Origin: VBAS01 sp964508655
GTDB lineage: Bacteria > Bacteroidota > Bacteroidia > Chitinophagales > Chitinophagaceae
Length of the DNA stretch: 64,000 bases
Assembly (NCBI GenBank): GCA_964508655.1
Contig: CAZDUO010000006.1
Location: 10,151 to 74,150 of the forward strand
Reading direction: 5' to 3'
Shown piece after piece: positions 24,042 to 32,793 of this stretch (position 1 is its first letter; each line of letters opens with the position of its first letter). A program made the position numbers and the translations under genes. The notes beneath the pieces were generated by a model. The model saw nothing but the letters and a program-made list of their open reading frames with translations, did not search any database and was not told the origin of the DNA.

Positions 24042-24542
24042 ATGGGTGTGACTCCAATCTTATTCTGGTTTCTTTCTGCCTTGGCACTGTTCAGTGCCCT
24101 GATGGTTATTACCAGTAAAAATCCTGTGTACAGCGTCATCTGGCTGATCCTCGTTTTCTTTGCCATCTCCGGTCATTATCTTTTGCTTAATGCGCAGTTT
24201 CTTGCCATTGTAAATATCATTGTATATGCCGGCGCCATCATGGTGCTGTTTCTGTATGTGCTGATGCTGATGGACCTGAAAAAGGAAAGCGAACCGCAGA
24301 AAAGCCGCTGGCTGAAAATTGCCGGCGCAGTGGCGGGAGGAAGTTTGTTGCTGGTGCTGATAGCTGCATTGAAAAAAGCTGAATCGGCAAAAGACATTGC
24401 ACAGACAAGAGAAGGCGATATCGGGCTGATAGAAAACCTGGGCAAAGTATTGTTCAGGGATTACGTGGTGCCTTTTGAAATAGCGAGCATTTTATTTTTA
24501 AGCGCTATGGTAGGAGCGGTGGTGATTGGGAAGAAAGAGTAA
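24042..24542 (+). CDS. nuoJ: NADH-quinone oxidoreductase subunit J
   Basis: This 166-residue membrane subunit has five helices. The conserved stretch LNAQFLAIVNIIVYAGAIMVLFLYVLMLM, near residues 48-76, includes the pi-bulge helix linked to proton pumping. Its C-terminus (FEIASILFLSAMVGAVVIGKKE) is typical. It is followed by an inverted pair of palindromic elements and then nuoK. Confidence 0.96.
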   Translation: MGVTPILFWFLSALALFSALMVITSKNPVYSVIWLILVFFAISGHYLLLNAQFLAIVNIIVYAGAIMVLFLYVLMLMDLKKESEPQKSRWLKIAGAVAGGSLLLVLIAALKKAESAKDIAQTREGDIGLIENLGKVLFRDYVVPFEIASILFLSAMVGAVVIGKKE

Positions 24543-24548
24543 CAACAA

Positions 24549-24580
24549 CCCCTGTCCCCCTAAAGGGGTGACTTAGGTTG
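24549..24580 (+). repeat. Gene-border palindromic element after nuoJ
   Basis: CCCCTGTCCCCCTAAAGGGG and TGACTTAGGTTG match the copies after nuoA and nuoD. It begins 6 bases after the nuoJ stop and is paired with the inverted copy at 24650. Confidence 0.8.
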
Positions 24581-24649
24581 TGTCATTCTTCTTTTGCTAA
24601 ATATTTATTATTTAAACACTTTTCGTATTTAGCGGAGTGTATTAAAATG

Positions 24650-24672
24650 CCCCTTTAGGGGTTTGGGGGTTT
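24650..24672 (-). repeat. Gene-border palindromic element abutting the nuoK start
   Basis: CCCCTTTAGGGGTTTGGGGG with a short TTT tail touches the nuoK ATG. It is inverted relative to the copy at 24549. Confidence 0.8.
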
Positions 24673-24990
24673 ATGCCGGTTAACTATTACATATTTCTGT
24701 CGCTTGCGTTGTTTTGTATTGGCATTGTAGGAGTGCTCACAAGACGTAATGCCATTATCGTTTTTATGTGCATTGAACTTATGCTGAATGCAGTAAACCT
24801 GCTGCTGGTGGCTTTTTCGAAGATGCACCATTTTAAAAATGCCGCCATGGGCAGCGATGCGCAGTTGTTTGTGTTTTTTATCATGGTGGTGGCAGCGGCG
24901 GAAGTGAGTGTAGGCCTGGCCATCATCGTGATGCTGTACCGGAATGTACATTCGGTTGACATAAATTTTTTGAACAGGTTAAAACATTAA
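24673..24990 (+). CDS. nuoK: NADH-quinone oxidoreductase subunit K
   Basis: This 105-residue, three-helix membrane subunit is related to MrpC. The key acidic residues appear in IVFMCIELMLNAVNLLLVAF and in AAAEVSVGLAIIVMLYRN. Start and stop are both directly bordered by palindromic elements. Confidence 0.96.
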   Translation: MPVNYYIFLSLALFCIGIVGVLTRRNAIIVFMCIELMLNAVNLLLVAFSKMHHFKNAAMGSDAQLFVFFIMVVAAAEVSVGLAIIVMLYRNVHSVDINFLNRLKH

Positions 24991-24992
24991 AC

Positions 24993-25023
24993 ACCCTAAC
25001 CTCCTAAAGGGGGAATAAGGGCG
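24993..25023 (+). repeat. Gene-border palindromic element after nuoK
   Basis: ACCCTAACCTCCTAAAGGGG and the following GAATAAGGGCG begin 2 bases after the nuoK stop. The inverted partner is at 25051, only 27 bases away. Confidence 0.7.
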
Positions 25024-25050
25024 GTATTTACCACTATAAAGAATAATAAG

Positions 25051-25070
25051 CCCCTTTAGGGGTTTGGGGT
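25051..25070 (-). repeat. Gene-border palindromic element abutting the nuoL start
   Basis: CCCCTTTAGGGGTTTGGGGT ends exactly at the nuoL ATG and matches the copy before nuoK base for base over its first 19 positions. Confidence 0.8.
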
Positions 25071-26975
25071 ATGAAAAACGCACTGGAATTAGCTTATCTC
25101 GTTCCGCTGTTTCCGCTGATTGGTTTCCTGGTCATCGGACTGGGAAGGAAGTTATTATCAAAATCACTTACAGGCATCATCGGCTGCGGAGTGGTTTTTC
25201 TTTCTTTTGCTGTCAGTGTATGGATTTTTTTGGAGGTAAAAGAAGGGAATAGCCACGTGGCTGATTATTTCAATTTTATTTCTGCCGGCACATTGAAAAT
25301 TCCTTTTGCATTTCAAATTGATGCGCTTTCCACTTTGTTTCTTTTAATCATTACCGGCGTCGGGTTTTTGATTCATGTTTATTCGGCCAGTTATATGCAT
25401 CATGAAAGCCCGGAGCATTTTGCCCGCTATTTTTCTTACCTAAACCTGTTTGTGTTCTCCATGCTGCTGCTGGTGATGGGCGCCAATTTTGTCATTCTCT
25501 TTATCGGCTGGGAAGGCGTGGGACTCTGTTCTTACCTGCTTATCGGGTATTGGTTTAAAAACACAGAATACAATTATGCCGCCCGCAAGGCCTTTATCAT
25601 GAACCGTATCGGCGACCTGGCTTTTCTTGTTGCCATTTTCATGATTATTGCCAAAGTGGGCAATGCAAACTTCAGCGAAGTGTTTGCTTTTGCCAAAGGT
25701 GAAGTGCTGGATAAAAGTTTTTCTGCAGCAGAAATTACAGCAATCACACTTTTGCTTTTTGTCGGCGCCACTGGTAAAAGTGCGCAGATACCATTATATA
25801 CCTGGCTGCCCGATGCCATGGCGGGTCCTACGCCGGTGTCGGCATTGATTCACGCCGCCACCATGGTGACCGCCGGTGTGTACATGATTGCAAGAACCAA
25901 CGTGCTGTATTCATTGAGCGAAGTGGCGCAGAATGTAGTTGCCATTACCGGCCTGGCCACGGCCATTCTTGCTGCAACAATTGCCCTTAAACAAAACGAC
26001 ATAAAAAAAGTGCTGGCTTACTCCACTGTCAGCCAGCTCGGGTATATGTTCCTTGCGCTGGGTGTCGGCGCTTACTCCGCTGCCGTATTTCATGTAATGA
26101 CGCATGCTTTCTTTAAAGCGCTTTTGTTTCTGGGCAGCGGCAGTGTGATTCATGCCATGGGCGGCGAGCAGGACATCCGTAAGATGGGCGGCTTAAGTAA
26201 AAAACTGAAACTGACTTTTTTCACTTTCACCATCGGCTGCATTGCTATTGCAGGCATTCCTCCATTCAGCGGTTTCTTTTCCAAAGATGCCATCCTGCTG
26301 AGTGTATTTGAAAAAAATCCGGTGCTGTACGGTCTTGCACTCTTTGGTGCATTGCTTACTGCTTTTTACATGTTCCGTTTGCTGTTTGTAACCTTTACCG
26401 GGAAATTCAGGGGCACAGAGGCACAGGCTCATCACCTGCATGAAAGTCCGGCATTGATGACTGTGCCGCTGGTAATTCTTGCTGTGTTATCATTTATCGG
26501 GGGATTCGTGGGAATACCTGAAGTGCTGGCAACAGGCGGAGACAAAATCACCGGATTTCTTTCACCGGTGATTGCGAAACATGAAGAACATTTTGTTACT
26601 CATTCCACAGAATATGCATTGATGGGTATATCAACAGTGCTTGTGTTAATCACCATTGCCTTTGCATGGTATCGTTTCAAAGTTTATCAGCCTAAAGAAG
26701 AAATGGGTTTTGGAAAACTGCTGGCGAACAAATGGTATGTGGATGAGCTGTACGATAAAATCATTGTAAACCCGCTGATGAAATGTGCGGGTTTCCTGAA
26801 TAATTTTTTTGAAAAATATATTGTGGATGGACTGGTAAACGGCGTGGGCAAAGCAGTGAACTATGGAAGCCGTCAGCTTCGCCTGGTGCAAAGCGGGCAG
26901 GTGGGCAGCTATGTGCTGCTGATGGTGTTATCGATTTTGGTTTTGCTGCTGTACCAGTTTTTTCTGAAAAAATAA
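25071..26975 (+). CDS. nuoL: NADH-quinone oxidoreductase subunit L
   Basis: This 634-residue antiporter-like proton pump is the distal end of complex I. Conserved parts are GWEGVGLCSYLLIGYW, WLPDAMAGPTPVSALIHAATMVTAGVYMIAR, LAYSTVSQLGYMFLALG and IAGIPPFSGFFSKDAIL. About sixteen helices and the long lateral helix fit the length. The C-terminal GSYVLLMVLSILVLLLYQFF is the anchor helix. Confidence 0.97.
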   Translation: MKNALELAYLVPLFPLIGFLVIGLGRKLLSKSLTGIIGCGVVFLSFAVSVWIFLEVKEGNSHVADYFNFISAGTLKIPFAFQIDALSTLFLLIITGVGFLIHVYSASYMHHESPEHFARYFSYLNLFVFSMLLLVMGANFVILFIGWEGVGLCSYLLIGYWFKNTEYNYAARKAFIMNRIGDLAFLVAIFMIIAKVGNANFSEVFAFAKGEVLDKSFSAAEITAITLLLFVGATGKSAQIPLYTWLPDAMAGPTPVSALIHAATMVTAGVYMIARTNVLYSLSEVAQNVVAITGLATAILAATIALKQNDIKKVLAYSTVSQLGYMFLALGVGAYSAAVFHVMTHAFFKALLFLGSGSVIHAMGGEQDIRKMGGLSKKLKLTFFTFTIGCIAIAGIPPFSGFFSKDAILLSVFEKNPVLYGLALFGALLTAFYMFRLLFVTFTGKFRGTEAQAHHLHESPALMTVPLVILAVLSFIGGFVGIPEVLATGGDKITGFLSPVIAKHEEHFVTHSTEYALMGISTVLVLITIAFAWYRFKVYQPKEEMGFGKLLANKWYVDELYDKIIVNPLMKCAGFLNNFFEKYIVDGLVNGVGKAVNYGSRQLRLVQSGQVGSYVLLMVLSILVLLLYQFFLKK

Positions 26976-27010
26976 CCCCCCCCAACCCCCTAAAAGGGGC
27001 TTTTGAGGGA
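26976..27010 (+). repeat. Gene-border palindromic element after nuoL
   Basis: CCCCCCCCAACCCCCTAAAA and GGGGCTTTTGAGGGA start at the base after the nuoL stop. A partial inverted half (GATTTAGGAGGGTTT, 27086-27100) touches the nuoM ATG. Confidence 0.7.
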
Positions 27011-27100
27011 GTATTACCGATGACCAGTTATATTTATTTGAATTGAATTACTAATGCCGATAAGTTCATCTGCCAACGGCGGAAGGATTTAGGAGGGTTT

Positions 27101-28579
27101 ATGATTGCATTATTACTAATATTGATTCCTTTGCTTTCCGGCCTTGCTGCTTTTTTCCTGAGAAAAGAAAATGCGGCAAGGCTGCTGGCATTGCTTGCTT
27201 CGTTTGTTACACTGGCAGTTTCGTTGCTGGGTCTTACTGTTCTGAATAATGCAGACCTGCTTCAGTACAAAACAGACTGGTTACCGGGATTGGGCAGCAG
27301 TTTTTCCGTAAAGCTTGATGGCATGGGCCAGTTGCTTAGCCTGCTCACAGTTATCACCTTTCCCTTAATTTATATCAGCACCTGGCAGCGTGAGTATAAA
27401 AATGCGCACAATTTTTTTGCCCTGATGCAGCTTTCGCAGGCAGGATTGATGGGGGTGTTTCTGGCCATGGATGCACTGCTGTTTTATTTCTTCTGGGAGC
27501 TGGCATTGATACCCGTGTATTTTCTCTGTTCCATCTGGGGCGCCGAAAGAAGAATTGCCGCCACCTTCAAATTTTTTATTTACACTTTTTTTGGCTCGGT
27601 GCTTATGCTGGTTGGGTTGATTTACCTGCAGGGACAAACCGCCGATAATTCTTTTGATATAAATTCTTTTTACAGCATTGCCTTGAGTAATAAAACGCAG
27701 AACTGGGTTTTCTGGCTGATGTTTGTGGCTTTTGCCATCAAGATTCCTGTTTTTCCATTTCATAGCTGGCAGCCCGACACGTATGAACAGGCGCCCACTG
27801 CCGTCACCATGGTGCTGAGTGCCGTGATGGTGAAGATGGGTGTGTTTGCGCTGCTGCGCTGGCTGCTGCCGGTGTTGCCGTTCGGTTCTTTTGCATACGG
27901 TGAAAAAATGGTGACCATGTGGGTGGTGGCGGGCATGATTTACGCATCGTTGCTGGCCATGCGGCAGGATGATATGAAGCGGCTGGTGGCTTATTCATCC
28001 ATTGCTCACCTCGGGCTGATGGTGATAGCCGTTTTTGCCGAATCAGAAATTGCTGTGCAGGGGGTGATGATACAGATGTTCAATCACGGCATCAATATTC
28101 TCGGCCTGTGGGTAATTGTAGAAATCCTGGAACGGAAATACAACACAAGAAAACTTTCTGAACTGGGCGGGCTTGCACAAAAAGCGCCGGTGATGGCCAT
28201 GCTGTTCGGCATTATAGCACTCGCCAATATTGCCCTGCCGCTCACTAATGCTTTTGTAGGTGAGTTTATGATGTTCACGGGTATATTTACTTCGGCCATT
28301 TCGGAGTATGAATATTTCACCGTGCCGGCGGCAGGCATCTGTATTATTCTTGGCGCAGTGTACACGTTGCGCATGGTGCAAAAGGTAATTTATGGTGATT
28401 TAAATGCTTTGACTGCAAACGGCACCGACATTGGCCTGAATGAAAAACTGGTGCTGGGAATAATTGTGATTCTGATTGTGTGGGCCGGTGTGTACCCGCA
28501 GCCTTTTCTTGCGTTGACAAAAGACACAACTAATTTTATTTTAAACGAATCCGATGTGATTCAATTTTTAAAAAAATAA
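27101..28579 (+). CDS. nuoM: NADH-quinone oxidoreductase subunit M
   Basis: This 492-residue antiporter-like proton-pumping subunit has about fourteen helices. Conserved regions are FYFFWELALIPVYFLCSIWG (with the key glutamate), FPFHSWQPDTYEQAPTAVTMVLSAVMVKMG, and LVAYSSIAHLGLMVIAVF. The start is preceded by GGAGGG, one of the few Shine-Dalgarno-like stretches here, and it comes from the border repeat. Confidence 0.97.
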   Translation: MIALLLILIPLLSGLAAFFLRKENAARLLALLASFVTLAVSLLGLTVLNNADLLQYKTDWLPGLGSSFSVKLDGMGQLLSLLTVITFPLIYISTWQREYKNAHNFFALMQLSQAGLMGVFLAMDALLFYFFWELALIPVYFLCSIWGAERRIAATFKFFIYTFFGSVLMLVGLIYLQGQTADNSFDINSFYSIALSNKTQNWVFWLMFVAFAIKIPVFPFHSWQPDTYEQAPTAVTMVLSAVMVKMGVFALLRWLLPVLPFGSFAYGEKMVTMWVVAGMIYASLLAMRQDDMKRLVAYSSIAHLGLMVIAVFAESEIAVQGVMIQMFNHGINILGLWVIVEILERKYNTRKLSELGGLAQKAPVMAMLFGIIALANIALPLTNAFVGEFMMFTGIFTSAISEYEYFTVPAAGICIILGAVYTLRMVQKVIYGDLNALTANGTDIGLNEKLVLGIIVILIVWAGVYPQPFLALTKDTTNFILNESDVIQFLKK

Positions 28580-28580
28580 C

Positions 28581-28630
28581 CCGGCCCCCCTTCTCCGCCG
28601 CAGGCGGAGAAGGGGCAGGGGGATGAGGCT
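28581..28630 (+). repeat. Palindromic element filling the nuoM-nuoN gap
   Basis: The whole gap is one element. CCTTCTCCGCC (28589-28599) pairs with GGCGGAGAAGG (28603-28613), flanked by CCGGCCCC and GGGGGATGAGGCT. Its last base touches the nuoN ATG. The GATGAGGCTAT edge is shared with the elements in the transfer region. Confidence 0.85.
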
Positions 28631-30004
28631 ATGAATGCATTAATTCTTTCGGCGGTAATGGGAGTGCTGATGATGTTCAGCGGCATCGTGCTGAAACAGA
28701 AATCCGCTGTCCGCACTGTTGCCATTGCCGGGCTTCTTGTTTCGCTTGTTTTCAATGTGCTGGAAACTTACGGGTTTCATCTTTTCAGCATCAACAGCTA
28801 CGGCATGCTGCGGTTCGACCGCTTTGCGCTTTTCTTCAGCACACTTGCCATGGCTTGCATGCTCATTTTCCTCCTGCTTTCGGCAAAAGAGATGGAAAAA
28901 GTGGGAATGAATTATGCCGACTATTTCGCCCTGTTGTTTTTTATTCTCAGCGGAATTATTCTTGCCGCATCATTCAGTTCGTTGCTTATCCTGTTCCTGG
29001 CTATTGAAATTATTTCCATTCCGCTTTACATTTTGACCGGCAGCGACAAACGCAACCTGAAGAGCAATGAAGCTGCTTTAAAATATTTTCTGCTCGGCGC
29101 TTTTTCCACCGGGCTTTTGCTGATGGGTATCACGCTGATTTACGGCAGCGCCGGCACCTTTATGATTGACAATATCACCACGGCAGATACAAAACCTGCT
29201 GTACTGCTGATTGCCGGCGTACTGCTGCTGATGTTTGCCATGGCCTTCAAAGTATCGGCAGCACCTTTTCATTTCTGGACGCCGGATGTGTACGACGGCG
29301 CCCCTACGGTGTTCACTTCCTTCATGGCAACGATTGTGAAAGCGGCGGCATTTATCGCTTTCATCCGGCTGTTCAGTTTTTCGTTCAGCAATATACACGA
29401 TAGCTGGAAGCTGATTATGGCGGTGCTTACGGCGCTTACCTTATTTACCGGCAATATCACGGCTGTGTTTCAGCAAAGCGTCAAACGCATGCTGGCCTAC
29501 TCCAGCATTGCACAGGCAGGGTTTATGCTCATGGCATTGCTGGCACTGAACACAACTGCCGTGGAAGGAATTTTATTATATGCAGCCGCCTACTGTCTTG
29601 CCACCATTGGCCTGTTTGCCATCCTGGTAAAAATGAAAGACTATACATTCGAAGGCTTTAATGGTTTTGCAAAACATCAGCCTTTGCTTGCGGCATCTGC
29701 CGTCATATTTCTTTTATCCCTCGCGGGTATTCCGCTTACTGCCGGTTTTCTTGCCAAGTTTTACATGATAAAAGCGGTAGTAATGAACGGAGGTTTTCTG
29801 TGGCTGGTGATAACTGCGGTGCTGATGGCAGCGGTCAGTGTTTATTATTATTTCCGGGTCATTCAGGCTATGTATTTTAAAGAAGGAGAGGCTCAAACTA
29901 TGGAAGTAAATGTTTCATTCAAGTGGGTGATATCTGTTGTGGCTTTGCTTGTAGTAGTATTAGGAGTTTACCCGCAATTATTACTGAACTGGTTTTATTT
30001 CTGA
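28631..30004 (+). CDS. nuoN: NADH-quinone oxidoreductase subunit N
   Basis: This 457-residue antiporter-like proton-pumping subunit is the last gene of the operon. Conserved regions are LFLAIEIISIPLYILTG, KYFLLGAFSTGLLLMGITLIYG, PFHFWTPDVYDGAPTVFTSFMATIVKAAAF, and MLAYSSIAQAGFMLMAL. All fourteen complex I genes are therefore present. No clear terminator follows. Confidence 0.97.
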   Translation: MNALILSAVMGVLMMFSGIVLKQKSAVRTVAIAGLLVSLVFNVLETYGFHLFSINSYGMLRFDRFALFFSTLAMACMLIFLLLSAKEMEKVGMNYADYFALLFFILSGIILAASFSSLLILFLAIEIISIPLYILTGSDKRNLKSNEAALKYFLLGAFSTGLLLMGITLIYGSAGTFMIDNITTADTKPAVLLIAGVLLLMFAMAFKVSAAPFHFWTPDVYDGAPTVFTSFMATIVKAAAFIAFIRLFSFSFSNIHDSWKLIMAVLTALTLFTGNITAVFQQSVKRMLAYSSIAQAGFMLMALLALNTTAVEGILLYAAAYCLATIGLFAILVKMKDYTFEGFNGFAKHQPLLAASAVIFLLSLAGIPLTAGFLAKFYMIKAVVMNGGFLWLVITAVLMAAVSVYYYFRVIQAMYFKEGEAQTMEVNVSFKWVISVVALLVVVLGVYPQLLLNWFYF

Positions 30005-30074
30005 GCGGAATTATTTCATCGGGTGATTTGCATCAATCTTTTGTGTTCCCGTTATGGCCATTCGTGTATTAATA

Positions 30075-30104
30075 TTTGCTGTCAACTAGCCACCCTTATC
30101 TTTG
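30075..30104 (+). promoter_or_regulatory. Promoter of the metalloprotease gene
   Basis: TTTG at 30075-30078 and TATCTTTG at 30097-30104, 18 bases apart, match the Bacteroidota consensus. The site lies 22 bases before the chosen start codon. Confidence 0.65.
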
Positions 30105-30126
30105 TTTCCCTCAAAAAAGAACTGAT

Positions 30127-32658
30127 ATGAAATTTACCACATGCCGTTTTCTCATTCTTGCTTCATTACTTATTGCCGGCAGTTTTGCTTTTTCGCAGGT
30201 GCGGCCGCAGATTGCGGGCGGCGACACCACCCGGCCCACAGGCCAAAGACCCACTACGGGTGTAAGACCTTATAAGGAAATTATTACCGACAAGGCAGTA
30301 ACCACTATTGGTTTTTTCAAAGTGCACAAGGTGGAAGACAAATACTACTTTGAAATTCCCAACGACCTGCTCGGCCGCGACATCCTGGTTGTAAACCGCC
30401 TTTCAAAAACACAGGCCGGCACCGGCTATGGCGGCGACCAGGTGGGGCAGAATGTAATCCGGTTTGACAAAGGGCCGAACAACAAAATTTTCCTCCGCAC
30501 CATTTCTTTTGCGGTGTATGCAAAAGACTCCACTTCGCCCATGTTTTCATCCGTAGCAAACAGCAACCTGCAACCCATATCTTTTTCATTCGACATACGG
30601 GCTTTTGGCAAAGATTCAGCAGCCAGTGTGGTGGAGATTACTGATTTCGTAAATGGCGATAATGATGTGCTTTTTTTCAGCAGCGCTGCCAAAACACAGC
30701 GCCGGCTTGGTTCCTTGCAGGCAGATAAATCGTACATCGTAAGCGTAAAGCCCTTTCCTATCAATATTGAAATAAAGGCAGTGAAAACATTTGGCAGAAC
30801 CGCTGCCCCAACTACCGGGGGTCCGGGTGGGGGATTTGGAGCACAACCACAGCCCACCGGAAATCTGACCGTGGAAATGAACAGTTCCCTGGTTTTACTA
30901 CCAAAAGAAATTATGCAGGCAAGACATTTTGATGCAAGAGTTGGTTACTTTACCGTAGGTTATACTGATTATGATGCCAACCCGCAGGGAGTAAAGGATA
31001 TTGTAATTGCAAAACGCTGGCGGCTGGAACCGAAACCGGAGGATATGGAAAAATACAAGCGGGGAGAACTGGTGGAGCCCGAAAAACCTATTGTGTTTTA
31101 TATTGACCCGGCTACTCCGAAAAAATGGATACCCTACCTGATACAGGGAGTAAATGACTGGCAGCCTGCTTTTGAAAAAGCCGGTTTTAAAAATGCAATC
31201 ATTGGTAAAATGGCGCCGACAAAAGAAGAAGACAGCACCTGGAGCCTCGAAGATGCCCGCAACTCGGCAATTGTTTACAAACCTTCAGATATTCAGAATG
31301 CAAGCGGACCAAGTATATCAGACCCCCGCAGTGGCGAAATAATGGAAAGCCACATCAACTGGTATCACAATGTGATGGAACTGCTGCGCAACTGGTACCT
31401 GATACAGGCAGCGCCTAACGACCCACGGGCACGGCAAATGGAGTTTCCAGACGAACTGATGGGCGAGCTGATTCGATTTGTGTCTTCACATGAAGTGGGC
31501 CATACCATTGGCCTCCGTCACAATTTTGGCTCAAGTTCTACGGTGCCGGTAGAAAACCTGCGTAATAAGGCATGGGTTGAAGCCAATGGTCATACACCTT
31601 CCATTATGGATTATGCCCGCTTTAATTATGTGGCACAACCGGAAGATAATATCAGCGCAGTTGGAATTTTTCCCCGTATCGGCGACTATGACAAATGGGC
31701 TATCGAATGGGGCTATCGCCTTTTTCCCGAATACAAAACTCCGGAAGCTGAAAAAGAACACATGAACAAGTGGTTATTGGAAAAATTAAAAAACCGCCGC
31801 CTGTGGTGGGGCGATGGCGAGAGCAACCAGGATGACCCGCGTTCACAAACCGAAGACCTGGGTGATAATTCAATAAAGGCAAGTGAGTATGGAATTAAAA
31901 ATCTTAAGCGAATTGTTCCGGAATTGATGAAATGGACCAAACAGCCCAACGAGGATTTTACCAATCTAAATGATATTTACACCCAGGTCACCAGCCAGTT
32001 CAGCCGCTATATGGGCCACGTATCCAGAAATGTGGGCGGCATTTATAAAACCCCAAGAGTGGTGGAAGATACCGAGCCTGTGTATGAATTTGCACCTAAA
32101 GCCAAACAGGCAGAAGCCGTAGCTTTTCTGAACCAGCAGTTGTTTACCACGCCGGGCTGGCTTATCAACAACGAAATATTTTCAAGAACCGGCAGCAACC
32201 CGCTTACCATTATTGGAAATATACAGGATAATACACTAAACCGCCTGTTTGGAGTAAATACACTGAACAAACTGATAAATGCTGAAAACACCATTGGAAG
32301 CAATGCATATAAAATGACCGAACTGTTCAGCGATTTGAAAAAAGGAATCTGGGCCGAACTGCCGGCAAGAAAGCCGATTGATATTTACCGGCGTAACCTG
32401 CAGAAATCGTATGTGAATATTTTAAATAACCTGCTAAACCCTTCCGAAACTGCATCCATCAGCACGGGCGGTATCAGTTTCACTGTCATACCTGTTGGCG
32501 CTGATAAATCAGACATCAGGAGTTTTGTAAGGGCGCATCTTACGGCCCTGCGCAGCGAAGTGCTTGCAGCAGCTGCCGGCACTGCTGACGCCATGAGCAA
32601 GTATCATTTGCAGGATGTGGCCAAGCGGATTGAAAATGCACTGGACCCGAAAAAGTAA
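30127..32658 (+). CDS. Secreted zinc-dependent metalloprotease (DUF5117/DUF4953 type)
   Basis: This 843-residue protein has a signal peptide ending AFSQ. The metzincin-like zinc site HEVGHTIGLRHNFG is at about residues 457-470. The region before it (DLLGRDILVVNRLSKTQAGTGYGGDQVGQNVIRF) is the family's N-terminal domain. Homologues are large secreted or periplasmic proteins common in Bacteroidota with no well-established substrate. I chose the ATG at 30127 because the promoter lies between it and an earlier in-frame start codon. An inverted repeat follows the stop. Confidence 0.88.
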   Translation: MKFTTCRFLILASLLIAGSFAFSQVRPQIAGGDTTRPTGQRPTTGVRPYKEIITDKAVTTIGFFKVHKVEDKYYFEIPNDLLGRDILVVNRLSKTQAGTGYGGDQVGQNVIRFDKGPNNKIFLRTISFAVYAKDSTSPMFSSVANSNLQPISFSFDIRAFGKDSAASVVEITDFVNGDNDVLFFSSAAKTQRRLGSLQADKSYIVSVKPFPINIEIKAVKTFGRTAAPTTGGPGGGFGAQPQPTGNLTVEMNSSLVLLPKEIMQARHFDARVGYFTVGYTDYDANPQGVKDIVIAKRWRLEPKPEDMEKYKRGELVEPEKPIVFYIDPATPKKWIPYLIQGVNDWQPAFEKAGFKNAIIGKMAPTKEEDSTWSLEDARNSAIVYKPSDIQNASGPSISDPRSGEIMESHINWYHNVMELLRNWYLIQAAPNDPRARQMEFPDELMGELIRFVSSHEVGHTIGLRHNFGSSSTVPVENLRNKAWVEANGHTPSIMDYARFNYVAQPEDNISAVGIFPRIGDYDKWAIEWGYRLFPEYKTPEAEKEHMNKWLLEKLKNRRLWWGDGESNQDDPRSQTEDLGDNSIKASEYGIKNLKRIVPELMKWTKQPNEDFTNLNDIYTQVTSQFSRYMGHVSRNVGGIYKTPRVVEDTEPVYEFAPKAKQAEAVAFLNQQLFTTPGWLINNEIFSRTGSNPLTIIGNIQDNTLNRLFGVNTLNKLINAENTIGSNAYKMTELFSDLKKGIWAELPARKPIDIYRRNLQKSYVNILNNLLNPSETASISTGGISFTVIPVGADKSDIRSFVRAHLTALRSEVLAAAAGTADAMSKYHLQDVAKRIENALDPKK

Positions 32659-32672
32659 AAAATAACGGACAA

Positions 32673-32712
32673 GGAATGATGAAAGATGAATTTTGAACAC
32701 CTTCATCATTCC
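32673..32712 (+). terminator. Hairpin after the metalloprotease gene, possible terminator
   Basis: GGAATGATGAA (32673-32683) and TTCATCATTCC (32702-32712) form a perfect 11-base stem with an 18-base loop. There is no T-tract, so it may act as a 3' stabiliser or be another dispersed repeat. Confidence 0.4.
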
Positions 32713-32775
32713 ATGATCCCTGTTCAGAATTCTTTCCGGTCATCAAATAGCAGGAACCAATTCGGGCCGCTTTAG

Positions 32776-32783
32776 TACTTTCG
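32776..32783 (+). promoter_or_regulatory. Candidate -7 element of the permease gene
   Basis: TACTTTCG, a close variant of TAnnTTTG, lies 10 bases before the ATG. No good upstream TTG is visible. Confidence 0.3.
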
Positions 32784-32793
32784 GGGTGCCGAT

